Origin: an uncultured Lachnospiraceae bacterium | GTDB taxonomy: Bacteria; Bacillota; Clostridia; Lachnospirales; Lachnospiraceae | NCBI GenBank assembly: GCA_910577165.1 | Contig: CAJTLX010000023.1 | Span: 1-45,548, forward strand | DNA: 45,548 nt | Reading direction: 5' to 3' | Shown: piece after piece, positions 15,841 to 24,837 of the stretch | How positions within the stretch are numbered: position 1 is the first letter of the stretch | How the letters are laid out: every line of letters starts with the position of its first letter | The notes under the pieces: model-generated | The model's database searches: none | What the model was told of the DNA's origin: nothing | What the model saw: only the letters and a program-made list of their open reading frames with translations | Position numbers and translations under genes: made by a program

Positions 15841-16713
15841 TTACTTTACTCCACGCACCACCAAGATCACCGACACATTGGTATCCCACTGCTTCTCGCC
15901 GCGCTTATACTGTTCAGCCCGGACATCATATCTCGCATTTGCAAGACACTTCATCTCTCCGATCTCCTCTGCTAAAAAATGCTCCGGCATAGTGCAAAGT
16001 ACGGAGTCCAGCGCGTCCAGCTCCGAATACCGATCCGCCTCAATCATGTCAAGTGCCATCGTCTGCGGATATTTTGGATCATCCGGTGTCAGGTTGATCA
16101 CCGCGTACCCCGTCCGAACCTCCCGAAACCCATACCGCTCCATTGTGGCGGGCAATTCAGACTCGTTCATTGGATATTTGCATATGGAAAATTTTTCTAT
16201 TGAATCATCATACTTCCTCGCCCTATCCCAAAACGCCCGCTCCTTCTCACTTAACACGGCACAGTTCGGGGCAACACAGATTCCTCTGCGCGAGGACAGC
16301 ACCAAGCACACTCCGCCGTCTCTTAGCACGCGCAGTTGTTCCCCATAAAATCCGGATGGCTCTATATGCTCGCTGACGGTATTGGAGATTACAACATCAA
16401 AACTTTTATCCGCAAATGGCAGTTCCTTAACATCCCCCTCCACAAAAGCAACCCCTTCCTCGTGCTCCTTCGCAAAGCGGATAAATTCGCTGTCGAGGTC
16501 AACCCCCGTAACCTTTGCCTTTGGATACCAGCGGCGCAATGCCCCCGCAAGCGCGCCGGGACCGCAGCCAATTTCAAGAATTTCTAAATTTTTCCTGTTA
16601 TCCAGCGCGAACAATGTCTTATATTGTTCCATAAACATATCATTAAACCGCAGTCTGCGGGAATAATACAGAGTTTTCTCCCCCTGCACATAACTTGACC
16701 AGGTAAGGTTCAT
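15841..16713 (-). CDS. class I SAM-dependent methyltransferase
   Basis: The 290-aa protein has a Rossmann-type methyltransferase domain: motif I LEILEIGCGPGALAGAL (about 45-60), the acidic VTGVDLDSEF, a loop FVEGDVKELPFADKSFDVVISN and SEHIEP. This is the Methyltransf_11-type small-molecule methylase plan; the substrate is not inferable. It begins 3 bp after the GH-like gene stop, so the two are co-transcribed. The stop is followed by an AAGAACTTAAAA stretch that resembles the end box of the dispersed palindromic elements. Confidence 0.85.
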   Translation of the reverse strand: MNLTWSSYVQGEKTLYYSRRLRFNDMFMEQYKTLFALDNRKNLEILEIGCGPGALAGALRRWYPKAKVTGVDLDSEFIRFAKEHEEGVAFVEGDVKELPFADKSFDVVISNTVSEHIEPSGFYGEQLRVLRDGGVCLVLSSRRGICVAPNCAVLSEKERAFWDRARKYDDSIEKFSICKYPMNESELPATMERYGFREVRTGYAVINLTPDDPKYPQTMALDMIEADRYSELDALDSVLCTMPEHFLAEEIGEMKCLANARYDVRAEQYKRGEKQWDTNVSVILVVRGVK

Positions 16714-16716
16714 CGC

Positions 16717-17748
16717 CTACTCCCTCCCCTCTTTCAGCTTTCCATATGTCACAAGAAACGCGAGCGCGAGTCCCTGTCCCCAGCCCTGAATCCAGCCCTT
16801 TGGCACCTTCCTATACCCATCCGCATCCTTCATCACCGCCGTTCCGCCCGAAACATTCAAAACCCTGCCATCCACCGTAATATTTGAAAGCACCCCCGCA
16901 GCGGCTCTCTCCACATACGAAAGATGTAGCGGGTTGGCATTGTCAATCATTGCCGCCGCAATCCCACAGGACGCGGAAACTTCCTCATAGGAGCTTTCGT
17001 CATCCAAGATCGTGCGCCACAGCCCATTTTCCGACTGCAAAAACTTTAACGCCGCCAGCTGGTCGCGCAGTGAACATTCCACCTCCATACATTGTGGATA
17101 AAGATACCAGTCGGAAAGCAGTTTTTTTACCTGTGCCATCGTGTAGGCCGCCCATGCATTCGCCCGTCCCCAGTGAATGCCGGACATATGACTTTCCGCC
17201 ACATGGCTGTAGCCGTGGTACCAGAGCCCATTCTCCTTGTTTTGCAGATACTGAATATGCCAGTAATACTGGTTTAGCGCGTCCTGAATAATCTCCTCAT
17301 CCCTCTCCATCACGCCCACGCGCAGCAGGAAAAACGCCGCCATAAATAAGGTATCCGCCCAGCATTGTTCCGGAAAATCATTTTCCGAGGAAACCGTGTG
17401 CTGCAAAACTTTATCCCCAAAACGCAATGCATCTTCGCGCAGGTATTTTACTTTGGATTTTATGATATCATAATAGAATTCCTCCCCTGTCTGCTGGTAG
17501 AGCGTTAACATCGTATGCCCCATCGCGCAGGTATTGACATTCCATGCCGGCAATCCAAGTTTTTGGTACTCCTTTGTCCAGTTTGTTAAAAAATCAAGAT
17601 ATTCCTGATTTTTTGTGAACTCCCACGCCTGACAGATCCCATAGTACGCCACGCCACATGGCCATTCCCAAGTTAAGTCCATCGTCATCGTCTTTTTTAC
17701 CACCGCATCAATAACGGCGAAAAGGTTCTTCTTTACAATATTTTCCAT
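16717..17748 (-). CDS. glycoside hydrolase family 88/105-like protein
   Basis: The 343-aa protein has the alpha/alpha barrel pattern of unsaturated glycuronyl hydrolases (YteR/YesR). Landmarks are PEQCWADTLFMAAFF with D132 at the position of the catalytic Asp, SHVAESHMSGIHWGRANAWAAY and the terminal PKGWIQGWGQGLAL. GH105 enzymes remove unsaturated galacturonate from pectin-derived rhamnogalacturonan oligosaccharides; no pectin lyase or sugar transporter is nearby, so the substrate is open. There is no signal peptide. The ribosome binding site AGGAGATAG is supplied at the end of repeat copy B. Confidence 0.75.
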   Translation of the reverse strand: MENIVKKNLFAVIDAVVKKTMTMDLTWEWPCGVAYYGICQAWEFTKNQEYLDFLTNWTKEYQKLGLPAWNVNTCAMGHTMLTLYQQTGEEFYYDIIKSKVKYLREDALRFGDKVLQHTVSSENDFPEQCWADTLFMAAFFLLRVGVMERDEEIIQDALNQYYWHIQYLQNKENGLWYHGYSHVAESHMSGIHWGRANAWAAYTMAQVKKLLSDWYLYPQCMEVECSLRDQLAALKFLQSENGLWRTILDDESSYEEVSASCGIAAAMIDNANPLHLSYVERAAAGVLSNITVDGRVLNVSGGTAVMKDADGYRKVPKGWIQGWGQGLALAFLVTYGKLKEGRE

Positions 17749-17760
17749 TTTCTATCTCCT

Positions 17761-17881
17761 ATTTTTAGTTCTGCAGTTCTCCTGCACAATGCCTTTACCG
17801 TGGAAGGAATCTTCTGTCCGCATAGCTCCCAGAAAAATTCCTTCTGGCATTGTTTTGGAGATCTGCTGATTTTTAGTTCTG
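17761..17881 (-). repeat. dispersed palindromic element, copy B
   Basis: This 121-bp palindrome is bounded by perfect 13-nt direct repeats ATTTTTAGTTCTG at 17761-17773 and 17869-17881. Nested stems pair GCAGTTCTCC with GGAGATCTGC (one mismatch), ACAATGCC with GGCATTGT, and GAAGGAAT with ATTCCTTC. The loop reads TTCTGTCCGCATAGCTCCC, related to copies A and C. It fills the spacer between the kinase-like and hydrolase genes. Confidence 0.7.
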
Positions 17882-17909
17882 TATCCACCCTTCCAGTGCC
17901 AGCCCTATT

Positions 17910-18887
17910 TTAATTTAAAATACAATTCTTTAAAATATCTTCTCTCGCATTATGATAATAAATGATATTTCTCATCGTATTTTTTACTTCTGAAACTCCC
18001 AGCGCAATCTCGTCTTCTGAGCATTCCATCCCCAGTGAACGCTTCATATTGTATTCGAGCCATTCTAATCTGCCATAATTGCTCCAATAAATAACTTCCC
18101 AGTCTTTTGGAAGCTGCCCACCTGCCTCCGCATAAGATTGTAAAAAGCAGCGGAATAAATGGTAATCCATATTGCACTCCTGATATCCTGACCAGCATAA
18201 TGCCAGTTCGTACAATTCCACAAACGGAGAGGAATAGCCAAGACATTCCAGATCAATAATCCGAAAGTCCATGCCCTTCCACAAGATATTTTTACAATCC
18301 ATATCATTGTGGCAGACCGAGACAAGCTTCGGAAGTTTTTTGACTGCGGCATTTCCGTTATTTTGGCTCTCGCAAAGCAGGGAAAGATTTTCTTTTAACA
18401 GAGAATAAAATTCTCTATTCCTTTCCGAATACTGTCCAAGATAAAATTCCCAGTCAATATGTATCTCGCCATAATCAGTTGCCTCCTCATGCCGGGAAAG
18501 CGTGTGAATTCGCGCAAGTAATCCCCCGATCTTATTGCAATGAGCCAGTGTGACTTCCTCCCTTTTTAACGCCTTTCCATCATACCATTCATACAGATAA
18601 AAAAACTGCCCGTCTACTTCCTGCATTTTCCTGTCTGAAAAAATCAGTGCCGGGATAATGGGAATTCCCTCCTTCTCCAACATCACTTCAAGGTTTTCTG
18701 CTGTCCGGTAATTTCCCATCGCCGTTTCCCTCTGCATAATATTAGGGTTCAATAATTTCACGGCGTACCGACCTTTCGTTGTAAACAAAGAATACATTTT
18801 ATGCAAAAATCCGCCCTTTAATCGAAGCGGCTGACATTCCAGCACACCTAAGTCACACTGGTTGCATATTTTCTCCAATAATTCCAT
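17910..18887 (-). CDS. APH/CotS-like phosphotransferase family protein
   Basis: The 325-aa protein has the aminoglycoside/choline kinase fold: a catalytic loop VCHNDMDCKNILW and a metal-binding FRIIDLECLGYSSPFVELYELAL with the DxE motif. The N-terminal lobe contains RYAVKLLNPN with the likely ATP-binding Lys. Families with this fold phosphorylate hydroxyls of sugars, choline, antibiotics or homoserine; the substrate is unknown. The ribosome binding site is weak. It is followed by repeat copy B and then the hydrolase gene. Confidence 0.8.
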   Translation of the reverse strand: MELLEKICNQCDLGVLECQPLRLKGGFLHKMYSLFTTKGRYAVKLLNPNIMQRETAMGNYRTAENLEVMLEKEGIPIIPALIFSDRKMQEVDGQFFYLYEWYDGKALKREEVTLAHCNKIGGLLARIHTLSRHEEATDYGEIHIDWEFYLGQYSERNREFYSLLKENLSLLCESQNNGNAAVKKLPKLVSVCHNDMDCKNILWKGMDFRIIDLECLGYSSPFVELYELALCWSGYQECNMDYHLFRCFLQSYAEAGGQLPKDWEVIYWSNYGRLEWLEYNMKRSLGMECSEDEIALGVSEVKNTMRNIIYYHNAREDILKNCILN

Positions 18888-18969
18888 CCCAATACTTTTT
18901 CCATCCTTTTCGTTTATGATATTTTGGCTAATCGCTCAGGAATCTATAATCTTCCAAAATTCCCCATTT

Positions 18970-19470
18970 TCAACCTTCCCACTTCATTTCAATACATTCC
19001 CAATCCCCGATCGGCATTTTAAAGATTTCCACTGTTCCAACTGGACGGAACCCGACTGCCTCATAACAGTATCTTGCATTTTCATTATTTGCAAATACAC
19101 CCAGCGTAATTTTATTAGCACCCAAAATATTCTTTACATAATCAATTGCCAGCCGCAGCATTTCCTTGCCATTCCCGCACCCTCTTAAATTGGGATCAAC
19201 AATCACAAAACCAAAGCGCACCGTTTGGTTATCCCCATCGTCCGGATAGCGAATATACAGATGCCCTACCAGACTTCCGCCTTCATCCAAGGCAGTGAGC
19301 GGAATAAACCGCCCATCCCTTATCCTTGGCTCATAATCATTATCCAATGTGCTGCCCGCAAGCGGAAGTTTCCCAAACCGGTCTGCCGACCATTGATATA
19401 ACCCCTTTTCATCCGAAATCCAACTGCATATTACTTCGGAATCTTCCTTTTGATATTTTCTTAGCCACAT
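18970..19470 (-). CDS. GNAT family N-acetyltransferase
   Basis: The 166-aa protein has the RimJ/RimL-like GNAT plan: an N-terminal WLRKYQKEDSEVICSWISDE, the acetyl-CoA loop VDPNLRGCGNGKEMLRLAIDY (R/Q-x-x-G-x-G/A) and the conserved NENARYCYEAVGFRPVG. It probably acetylates an amine of a small molecule or protein terminus. GGAGGGGGAAATA precedes the ATG. Confidence 0.85.
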   Translation of the reverse strand: MWLRKYQKEDSEVICSWISDEKGLYQWSADRFGKLPLAGSTLDNDYEPRIRDGRFIPLTALDEGGSLVGHLYIRYPDDGDNQTVRFGFVIVDPNLRGCGNGKEMLRLAIDYVKNILGANKITLGVFANNENARYCYEAVGFRPVGTVEIFKMPIGDWECIEMKWEG

Positions 19471-19516
19471 TATTTCCCCCTCCTTTTTCTGCTCTAAATA
19501 AAGAGTCAGTTACTCT

Positions 19517-19545
19517 ACTATACCACTAACTGTTCCATAAATCAA
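19517..19545 (-). promoter_or_regulatory. promoter of the GNAT gene
   Basis: On the minus strand TTGATT (19545-19540) and TATAGT (19522-19517) are 17 bp apart, about 45 bp upstream of the GNAT ATG. The same transcript may run on through the kinase-like gene 82 bp downstream. Confidence 0.5.
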
Positions 19546-19776
19546 TGTCAATTGAATTCTTAAATTCCAATCCAACAAAGTTTCTTCATTACTTTGCTGA
19601 ACTCCATCACATCAAAAAAGACACTTGCTTTTATTATTGTTTATTTCAAAGGGGTCTTTAAAATTCTTACCTATTCTTCAATATCACTCATTGTCTGTAG
19701 ACTTTTAGTCCTCTTTCAGTATTGTGTAGAAAATAAACAAAAATACAAAATTATTTTAAATATTTTGACAAAATAG

Positions 19777-19805
19777 TTGAAATATATGTTTGAATATAAT
19801 ATAAT
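19777..19805 (+). promoter_or_regulatory. promoter of the AraC-family gene
   Basis: TTGAAA (19777-19782) and TATAAT (19800-19805) are 17 bp apart, giving a 5' leader of about 130 nt. The surrounding 19546-19940 spacer is very AT-rich and shows no gene. Confidence 0.5.
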
Positions 19806-19940
19806 TATATCTGGAGATATGCAAAATTCATTGCTGTAAAAATAGAATTTGGCTGTTCGTTCTGTTTAATATTAGTGTGTTCGAATTATTGAGTGAGGAC
19901 ATATAATGTTAATTATAAAAATATTTTTGGGAGTATATTT

Positions 19941-20834
19941 ATGCAAAAACAAATCAACGACCCGGACAGGGAGGAAGCCATAAAACATAGTTCCGTATTT
20001 ATCCCGTACAGCTATTGTCATGGGGTTATGCCGGATTATTACCCTTGTGTGCCGCTGCACTGGCACAGGGAATTTGAGATCTGTATGATCCTAAGCGGAC
20101 AGTGTACGTTCCGGCGAGATGGCGATATTTTTACCGCAAAGCCTGAGGATATCATTATCATCCCGCCGGGTACAATGCATTCCATCCACCCATATGGTGG
20201 GCGAGTTGCATACGATATCATTCTCTTTCACCCGCGCATTATCACGGGTGGAAATGATGACCGAATTTATATTGAACTGCTCGAACCAATCCTTTCCGGC
20301 AAGAGCGTGATCGGCACACCGATCTGTACAAAAAATCCATATTATAATAAAATGAAAGATTCCATAAATACTATTTTTAATTGCTCGCGTGAGAATAGGG
20401 CTGAGCAGGATCTATTATTAAAAAGTGAGCTGATGCGATTTTTCTGGCTTCTGATCAAAAGTGGGGAAATACAGCTTTCTGAACGTGAAAGGTCAGGACT
20501 GTCCGAAATGATGTACCCTGTAATTGAATATATCGCAGAACATTTTTCTGAACATATCACGGTTGAACAGCTTGCAAAAGTCGCGCATTTAAGCGAGAGT
20601 TATTTTATGAATTCCTTTAAAAAATTTTTGGGACTTACCGCTACAGACTATTTAAATCAGGTACGGATCAAAGAAGTTTGCAAACTGCTTTTGGAAACGA
20701 ATGAAGGTGTGACAGAAATTGCTTTTGTCTGCGGTTTTAGGAATATTCCAAATTTTAACCGGAGATTTAAGGAAGTTGTGGATTGTACCCCTTTAGAATA
20801 TCGCAGATCCGCAAAAAACGGATCAATGATTTGA
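19941..20834 (+). CDS. AraC-family transcriptional regulator with cupin sensor domain
   Basis: The 297-aa protein has an N-terminal cupin-like ligand domain (about 20-120; PLHWHREFEICMILSG, DIIIIPPGTMHSIHP) and a C-terminal double helix-turn-helix (about 190-290; ITVEQLAKVAHLSESYFMNSFKK and VTEIAFVCGFRNIPNFNRRFKEV). This is the usual layout of sugar- or metabolite-responsive activators. The start at 19941 follows GGGAG; an upstream in-frame Met at 19893 has no ribosome binding site. The target is not obvious: the only same-strand gene downstream is the 89-aa protein. Confidence 0.9.
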   Translation: MQKQINDPDREEAIKHSSVFIPYSYCHGVMPDYYPCVPLHWHREFEICMILSGQCTFRRDGDIFTAKPEDIIIIPPGTMHSIHPYGGRVAYDIILFHPRIITGGNDDRIYIELLEPILSGKSVIGTPICTKNPYYNKMKDSINTIFNCSRENRAEQDLLLKSELMRFFWLLIKSGEIQLSERERSGLSEMMYPVIEYIAEHFSEHITVEQLAKVAHLSESYFMNSFKKFLGLTATDYLNQVRIKEVCKLLLETNEGVTEIAFVCGFRNIPNFNRRFKEVVDCTPLEYRRSAKNGSMI

Positions 20835-20866
20835 GGAATATTAAATTTTCAGAAAGGATTACTATA

Positions 20867-21136
20867 ATGAGATTAGGCACTGCCGGAAATACAGTGGGTT
20901 CTGCCCTGTACATACTGGAACAAATAAAACAATATACGGTATTGTTTGAATGCTATGATGATTCTGACTGGACGCAGTGGGTTGCAGTAAAAGACGATAA
21001 ACAGTTCTTTGCAGAAAGCCCGGAAGCATTGCTTGGATTGATAAACATTTATGAGTTGGTGGGAGAAAATTGGATAGAATATTCTTCCTATGATCGGGAA
21101 CATATTTTTCAGCGTAATCTTGAGGATTTTATTTAG
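20867..21136 (+). CDS. 89-aa hypothetical protein
   Basis: This small acidic, soluble-looking protein (MRLGTAGNTVGSALYILEQI at the start, NWIEYSSYDREHIFQRNLED at the end) has AAAGGA eight bases before its ATG and begins 32 bp after the AraC stop, so it is probably co-transcribed. It has no membrane segment, no cysteine pair and no motif that I recognise. A good terminator follows at 21219-21252. Confidence 0.65.
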   Translation: MRLGTAGNTVGSALYILEQIKQYTVLFECYDDSDWTQWVAVKDDKQFFAESPEALLGLINIYELVGENWIEYSSYDREHIFQRNLEDFI

Positions 21137-21218
21137 TGAACCAGGATTTACATAATAAATAAGTATAGTAAATAATTATATTAAAATAATATAAACAAAA
21201 TTATTTTTACCAATACGA

Positions 21219-21252
21219 GATAGGGAGTATCCACCTCCCTATCCGATTTTTT
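21219..21252 (+). terminator. intrinsic terminator after the AraC/89-aa unit
   Basis: GATAGGGAG (21219-21227) pairs with CTCCCTATC (21235-21243), followed by CGA and six T. It stands between the plus-strand unit and the convergent LysR gene. Confidence 0.85.
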
Positions 21253-21256
21253 CTGT

Positions 21257-22129
21257 TCAAATTATTTTATACTTTTTCACAATATGATTATACATTGTTC
21301 TTACCGCCGGAGCCATAAAATCCGAATTGAGTGCCGCTAATCCAATAATCCGGCAGGCAGCAGGATCTATGGGGTAACAGTCCACCTCATACGGAATATC
21401 GCGCATAACAAGCTCCGGCATCAGGCAGATCCCAAACCCTTTTGCCACGAGCGCGACGGTGGAGAGGTCATCCACCACATGGTAATTTGACTGGATATTT
21501 AATGAATTTTCCTTTAAGAAATTTTGAATATCCGCGTCCGTACTCTCGCGCTGGGTAACAAATTGGTAGTTGCGCATTTCCTCGATTTTCATGGATTTTT
21601 TGCCATCCCCCGCCATCCCCTTGGGTAACACACATAAAAGCGGGTCGCGGTAGAGCGGTTCAATCGGGATATCCCTGGCACTGGAGACAGATAAAAAACC
21701 GAGATCTACAATTCCATTTTTGATCCAGTAAAATACATCATCATAAGTACCCTGAAATACTTCAATGGTAATTTCCGGGTACTGCTTTCCAAAGGAGTGC
21801 AGGATATCGGGCAGCCAGCTTGTACATACGCTGGAAAAAACACCAAGTTTAACTTTCCCGCGTTTTAGACCGTTGAATTCGGCAATGGCCTGCTGCAAGC
21901 TTTCATCGCTGTTTAATACCGCATTGACGTAGGGCAGCAAATGTTCACCGTAATTGGTCAGTGTGATCCCCGATTTCCGCCTGGTCAGCACGGAAAAGCC
22001 CAGCTCCTGCTCCATGGCAGAAATAGCATGGCTGATCGCCGAGGGGGTCAAACCCAAAATATCGGCAGCCTTGTAAAAGCTGCCGATACTGGCGACTGTC
22101 TGAAAAATCTGGTATGTCATAAGCGTCAT
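21257..22129 (-). CDS. LysR-family transcriptional regulator
   Basis: The 290-aa protein has an N-terminal winged helix (FQTVASIGSFYKAADILGLTPSAISHAISAMEQELGF, about 8-45) and a C-terminal periplasmic-binding-protein-like effector domain (about 90-285). It lies directly after porB on the same strand and is separated only by repeat copy C, so it may be the last gene of the por operon and a regulator of it or of an unlinked target. LysR regulators are more often divergent from their targets, which is not the case here. Confidence 0.9.
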   Translation of the reverse strand: MTLMTYQIFQTVASIGSFYKAADILGLTPSAISHAISAMEQELGFSVLTRRKSGITLTNYGEHLLPYVNAVLNSDESLQQAIAEFNGLKRGKVKLGVFSSVCTSWLPDILHSFGKQYPEITIEVFQGTYDDVFYWIKNGIVDLGFLSVSSARDIPIEPLYRDPLLCVLPKGMAGDGKKSMKIEEMRNYQFVTQRESTDADIQNFLKENSLNIQSNYHVVDDLSTVALVAKGFGICLMPELVMRDIPYEVDCYPIDPAACRIIGLAALNSDFMAPAVRTMYNHIVKKYKII

Positions 22130-22140
22130 AATATTCTCCT

Positions 22141-22231
22141 ATTTTAAGTTCCGTATGTCTCCTTCCAGTCCCCATTAACTCAAGAAAGGCTTTCCTGTTC
22201 GCACAGCTTCCAGTAAATTTTCTTTCTCCCG
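22141..22231 (-). repeat. dispersed palindromic element, copy C (diverged)
   Basis: This copy keeps the end box ATTTTAAGTTCCGTATGTC next to the lysR ribosome binding site and the loop CCTGTTCGCACAGCTTCCAG, with stem GAAAGGC against GCCTTTC-like sequence and CAGTCCCC opposite GTTACTG. The second direct repeat is missing; the element abuts the porB stop codon instead. Confidence 0.55.
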
Positions 22232-23173
22232 TTACTGCGCACATTTATATTTTAGCTCCTCCCACCTGCGGTCAACCTCCGCCTGAAACTGTGCGATTAA
22301 CTCCTCCTTGCCCGGTTTAAATAAGTGTTTAAATCTGCCCTGTTCGCGCAGAAAATCTTCGATCGGAAGCTTTTTCTTCGGCTCGTAATTTAGACTCCAC
22401 TTCCCATGATCCACCTCAAACAGTGGCCAGTAGCAGGTTTCCACTGCAAGCTTACAGATTTTCATAATATCCGCCGTGTCGTACCGCCAGCCGCGCGGGC
22501 ATGGTGCCATCACGTTTAGAAAGCTTGCGCCCGGCGTGTAGATTGCCTTCTCGGATTTTTTGTGGATATCAATAAAATTGCTGGTCAGGGTGGTCTGTGC
22601 AACATATGCCACATTATGATCCGCAATAATGCTTGCCAGATCCTTGCGCCCCTGAAGTTTGCCGTCCGATTTTTTTCCGACCGGTGTGGTCGTTGTGTCT
22701 GCGTACATTGGAGTTGCCGAGGAACGCTGAATGCCGGTGTTCATGTACGCACCGTTATCATAGCAGACATAGACCAGATCATGCCCGCGCTCCATCGCGC
22801 CGGAGAGTGACTGGAAGCCAATATCATAAGTTCCGCCATCCCCGCCAAAGGTAATAAATTTATAATTAACGTCCTCCGGAATTCTGCCGCGCTTTTTTAA
22901 TGCCTTGTACGCCGTTTCCACACCGGAGAGTGTCGCACCCGCATTCTCAAACGCGTTGTGAATATAGCTGTCCTCCCATGCGGTATATGGGTACATATAA
23001 CTTGATACCTCAAGACAGCCAGTCGCATTGCCAATCACGGCATGATCCCCCTCGTGGAGTCCGCGCAGCACAGCGCGCACGGCGATAGTCGCCCCACAGC
23101 CCGCACACATACGATGCCCAGGCGCAAGACGTTCCGGTTTGTTCATTATCTCTTTTAAACTGTAATCACTCAT
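22232..23173 (-). CDS. porB: pyruvate:ferredoxin oxidoreductase, beta subunit
   Basis: The 313-aa thiamine-diphosphate subunit has the cofactor motif FGGDGGTYDIGFQSLSGAMERG with downstream YDNGAYMNTG, and cysteine residues C21, C24 and CLEVSS typical for the cluster near TPP in archaeal-type enzymes. With porA, porD and porG it forms the four-subunit complex that converts pyruvate and CoA to acetyl-CoA, CO2 and reduced ferredoxin. Another 2-oxoacid as substrate cannot be excluded. Its start overlaps the porA stop as ATGA. Confidence 0.88.
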   Translation of the reverse strand: MSDYSLKEIMNKPERLAPGHRMCAGCGATIAVRAVLRGLHEGDHAVIGNATGCLEVSSYMYPYTAWEDSYIHNAFENAGATLSGVETAYKALKKRGRIPEDVNYKFITFGGDGGTYDIGFQSLSGAMERGHDLVYVCYDNGAYMNTGIQRSSATPMYADTTTTPVGKKSDGKLQGRKDLASIIADHNVAYVAQTTLTSNFIDIHKKSEKAIYTPGASFLNVMAPCPRGWRYDTADIMKICKLAVETCYWPLFEVDHGKWSLNYEPKKKLPIEDFLREQGRFKHLFKPGKEELIAQFQAEVDRRWEELKYKCAQ

Positions 23174-24366
23174 CGTTCCGCCTCCTGACTGCGCAATCCA
23201 ATATATTGGTACTGTTTTGGCAAAACACCCGTGGCAATGGCATTCTCCATTTCCACAAAAACGGATTTTGCATCCTCCACCGTAAAATCGCGCCCTGCCA
23301 GCCCATATATGTAATTTACCGCCTCAATCATTACCTTGTAGCGGAACAATCCCGCCGTAACCTCGCTTCCAAGTGGCCCGCCATTGCCATTGTAACTCTC
23401 GCAGCGATCCATAATTCCCACTATTTTACAATTTTTTAATGCCTGCGCAATTTCCTCCGCCGGAAATGGGCGGAAAACACGCAGTTTCAATACACCAACC
23501 TTTGCCCCTTTTTCACGCAATTCATCCACCGCCTGCTTTGCTGTGCCTGCTGCCGAACCGATAATCAGCATAATCATCTCCGCATCCTGCGTGCGGTATT
23601 CCTCAAACAGCCCGTAATGTCTGCCCGAAATTTTCGCGAATTTTTCCGCTACATCAAGAATAACCGCCTTTGCATTCTCCAGCGCGATCTCCTGATTTTT
23701 CTTTGCCTCCATCACATAATTGCTGACCGCATAAGGTCCTACCGCGATCGGTCTGCCTGGATTTAACAAAAACTCTTCTGGTGCATACTCGCCGACAAAG
23801 TCTTTTACCTTCTCATCCTCCAACAGTTCAATATTTTCTACTGCATGGCTTGTAATAAAACCATCCTGGCAAACCATCACCGGCAGATGCACACCCTCGC
23901 GCTCCGCGATCGGATAGGCCTGAATAAAATTATCATAGGCTTCCTGATTGTTCTCCGCATAAATCTGAATCCATCCGGTATCCCTTGCCCCCATACCGTC
24001 CGAATGGTCACAGTTAATATTGATTGGACCGGACAGAGTTCTGTTGACAAGGGTTAGCACTAACGGAAGGCGATTAGAGGCAGCTAACAAAAGTTCCTCC
24101 CACATCAGCGCGAGTCCCGCTGAGGAAGTTGCGGTCAAGCTTCTCGCCCCCGCCGCTTGCGCGCCGATCGTTGCACTCATCGAGGAATGCTCGCTCTCCA
24201 CCGGAATAAATTCGGTATCCATCTCGCCATTTGCAATATAGGTTGACACCATCTGCGGGATCTCCGTGGACGGCGTGATCGGAAAGGCCGGCATCACATC
24301 CGGGTTGACCTGACGGATCGCGTAAGCCACTGCCTCATTGCCCGACATACGTTCCCTGATTGCCAT
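23170..24366 (-). CDS. porA: pyruvate:ferredoxin oxidoreductase, alpha subunit
   Basis: The 398-aa subunit carries the pyrimidine-binding transketolase domain: N-terminal AYAIRQVNPDVMPAFPITPSTEIPQ, PVESEHSSMSATIGAQAAGAR with the conserved Glu that activates TPP, and a C-terminal domain beginning near residue 255 (AEMIMLIIGSAAGTAKQAVD). The size and order match archaeal and Thermotoga-type porA. It starts 1 bp after porD and overlaps porB by 4 bp, so the subunits are translated in a chain. Confidence 0.88.
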   Translation of the reverse strand: MAIRERMSGNEAVAYAIRQVNPDVMPAFPITPSTEIPQMVSTYIANGEMDTEFIPVESEHSSMSATIGAQAAGARSLTATSSAGLALMWEELLLAASNRLPLVLTLVNRTLSGPININCDHSDGMGARDTGWIQIYAENNQEAYDNFIQAYPIAEREGVHLPVMVCQDGFITSHAVENIELLEDEKVKDFVGEYAPEEFLLNPGRPIAVGPYAVSNYVMEAKKNQEIALENAKAVILDVAEKFAKISGRHYGLFEEYRTQDAEMIMLIIGSAAGTAKQAVDELREKGAKVGVLKLRVFRPFPAEEIAQALKNCKIVGIMDRCESYNGNGGPLGSEVTAGLFRYKVMIEAVNYIYGLAGRDFTVEDAKSVFVEMENAIATGVLPKQYQYIGLRSQEAER

Positions 24367-24367
24367 A

Positions 24368-24679
24368 TCAAATCCCCTCCTTCATCTCGATTGCCCCGAA
24401 CGGACAAGCCTTTGCACAAATGCCACACCCCTTGCAGTGATCGTAATCGAATTCGCCGCGCAGCCCATTCTTTACTGGAATACTGCTGTCCGGACAGACT
24501 GGCGTGCAAAGTAAGCACTGCTTACATAATTCTGCATGAAAAACTGGGGTGTTGGTACGCCATTCCCCGGTCTTAAAATATTTCGATGTCGCTCCCGCAA
24601 ACATCATCAACCCCTCAGTAAGCTCCTCGTGCGGGGTCTGCTCATTGATTTTTGTAACGTCGGTTCTCATAATTTTCAT
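24368..24679 (-). CDS. porD: pyruvate:ferredoxin oxidoreductase, delta (ferredoxin-like) subunit
   Basis: This 103-aa electron-transfer subunit contains two complete 4Fe-4S motifs, CKQCLLCTPVCP (about 51-62) and CKGCGICAKACP (about 80-91), after an N-terminal arm of about 45 residues. It carries electrons from the TPP site of porAB to soluble ferredoxin. It is separated from porG by 158 bp containing a strong hairpin and may therefore be expressed at a different level. Confidence 0.88.
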   Translation of the reverse strand: MKIMRTDVTKINEQTPHEELTEGLMMFAGATSKYFKTGEWRTNTPVFHAELCKQCLLCTPVCPDSSIPVKNGLRGEFDYDHCKGCGICAKACPFGAIEMKEGI

Positions 24680-24764
24680 TCTCCCGTATAAATTAGTACA
24701 ATAAAGATTATTTATTAAAGCAATTTTTGTTATATATTTAGATATGGACAGAATATTCCGCGGA

Positions 24765-24804
24765 TAGAATAAGATGAACCCAGATACGAGTCCATCTTAT
24801 TCTA
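24765..24804 (-). other. hairpin between porG and porD
   Basis: TAGAATAAGATG (24765-24776) pairs perfectly with CATCTTATTCTA (24793-24804) over a 16-nt loop, with partial extension (CCG/CGG) outside. No T-run follows on the gene strand, so an RNA-processing or stability element inside the operon is more likely than a terminator. Confidence 0.5.
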
Positions 24805-24837
24805 CCGACAAAACGAGTCCGCCGCAATTCATTTATT

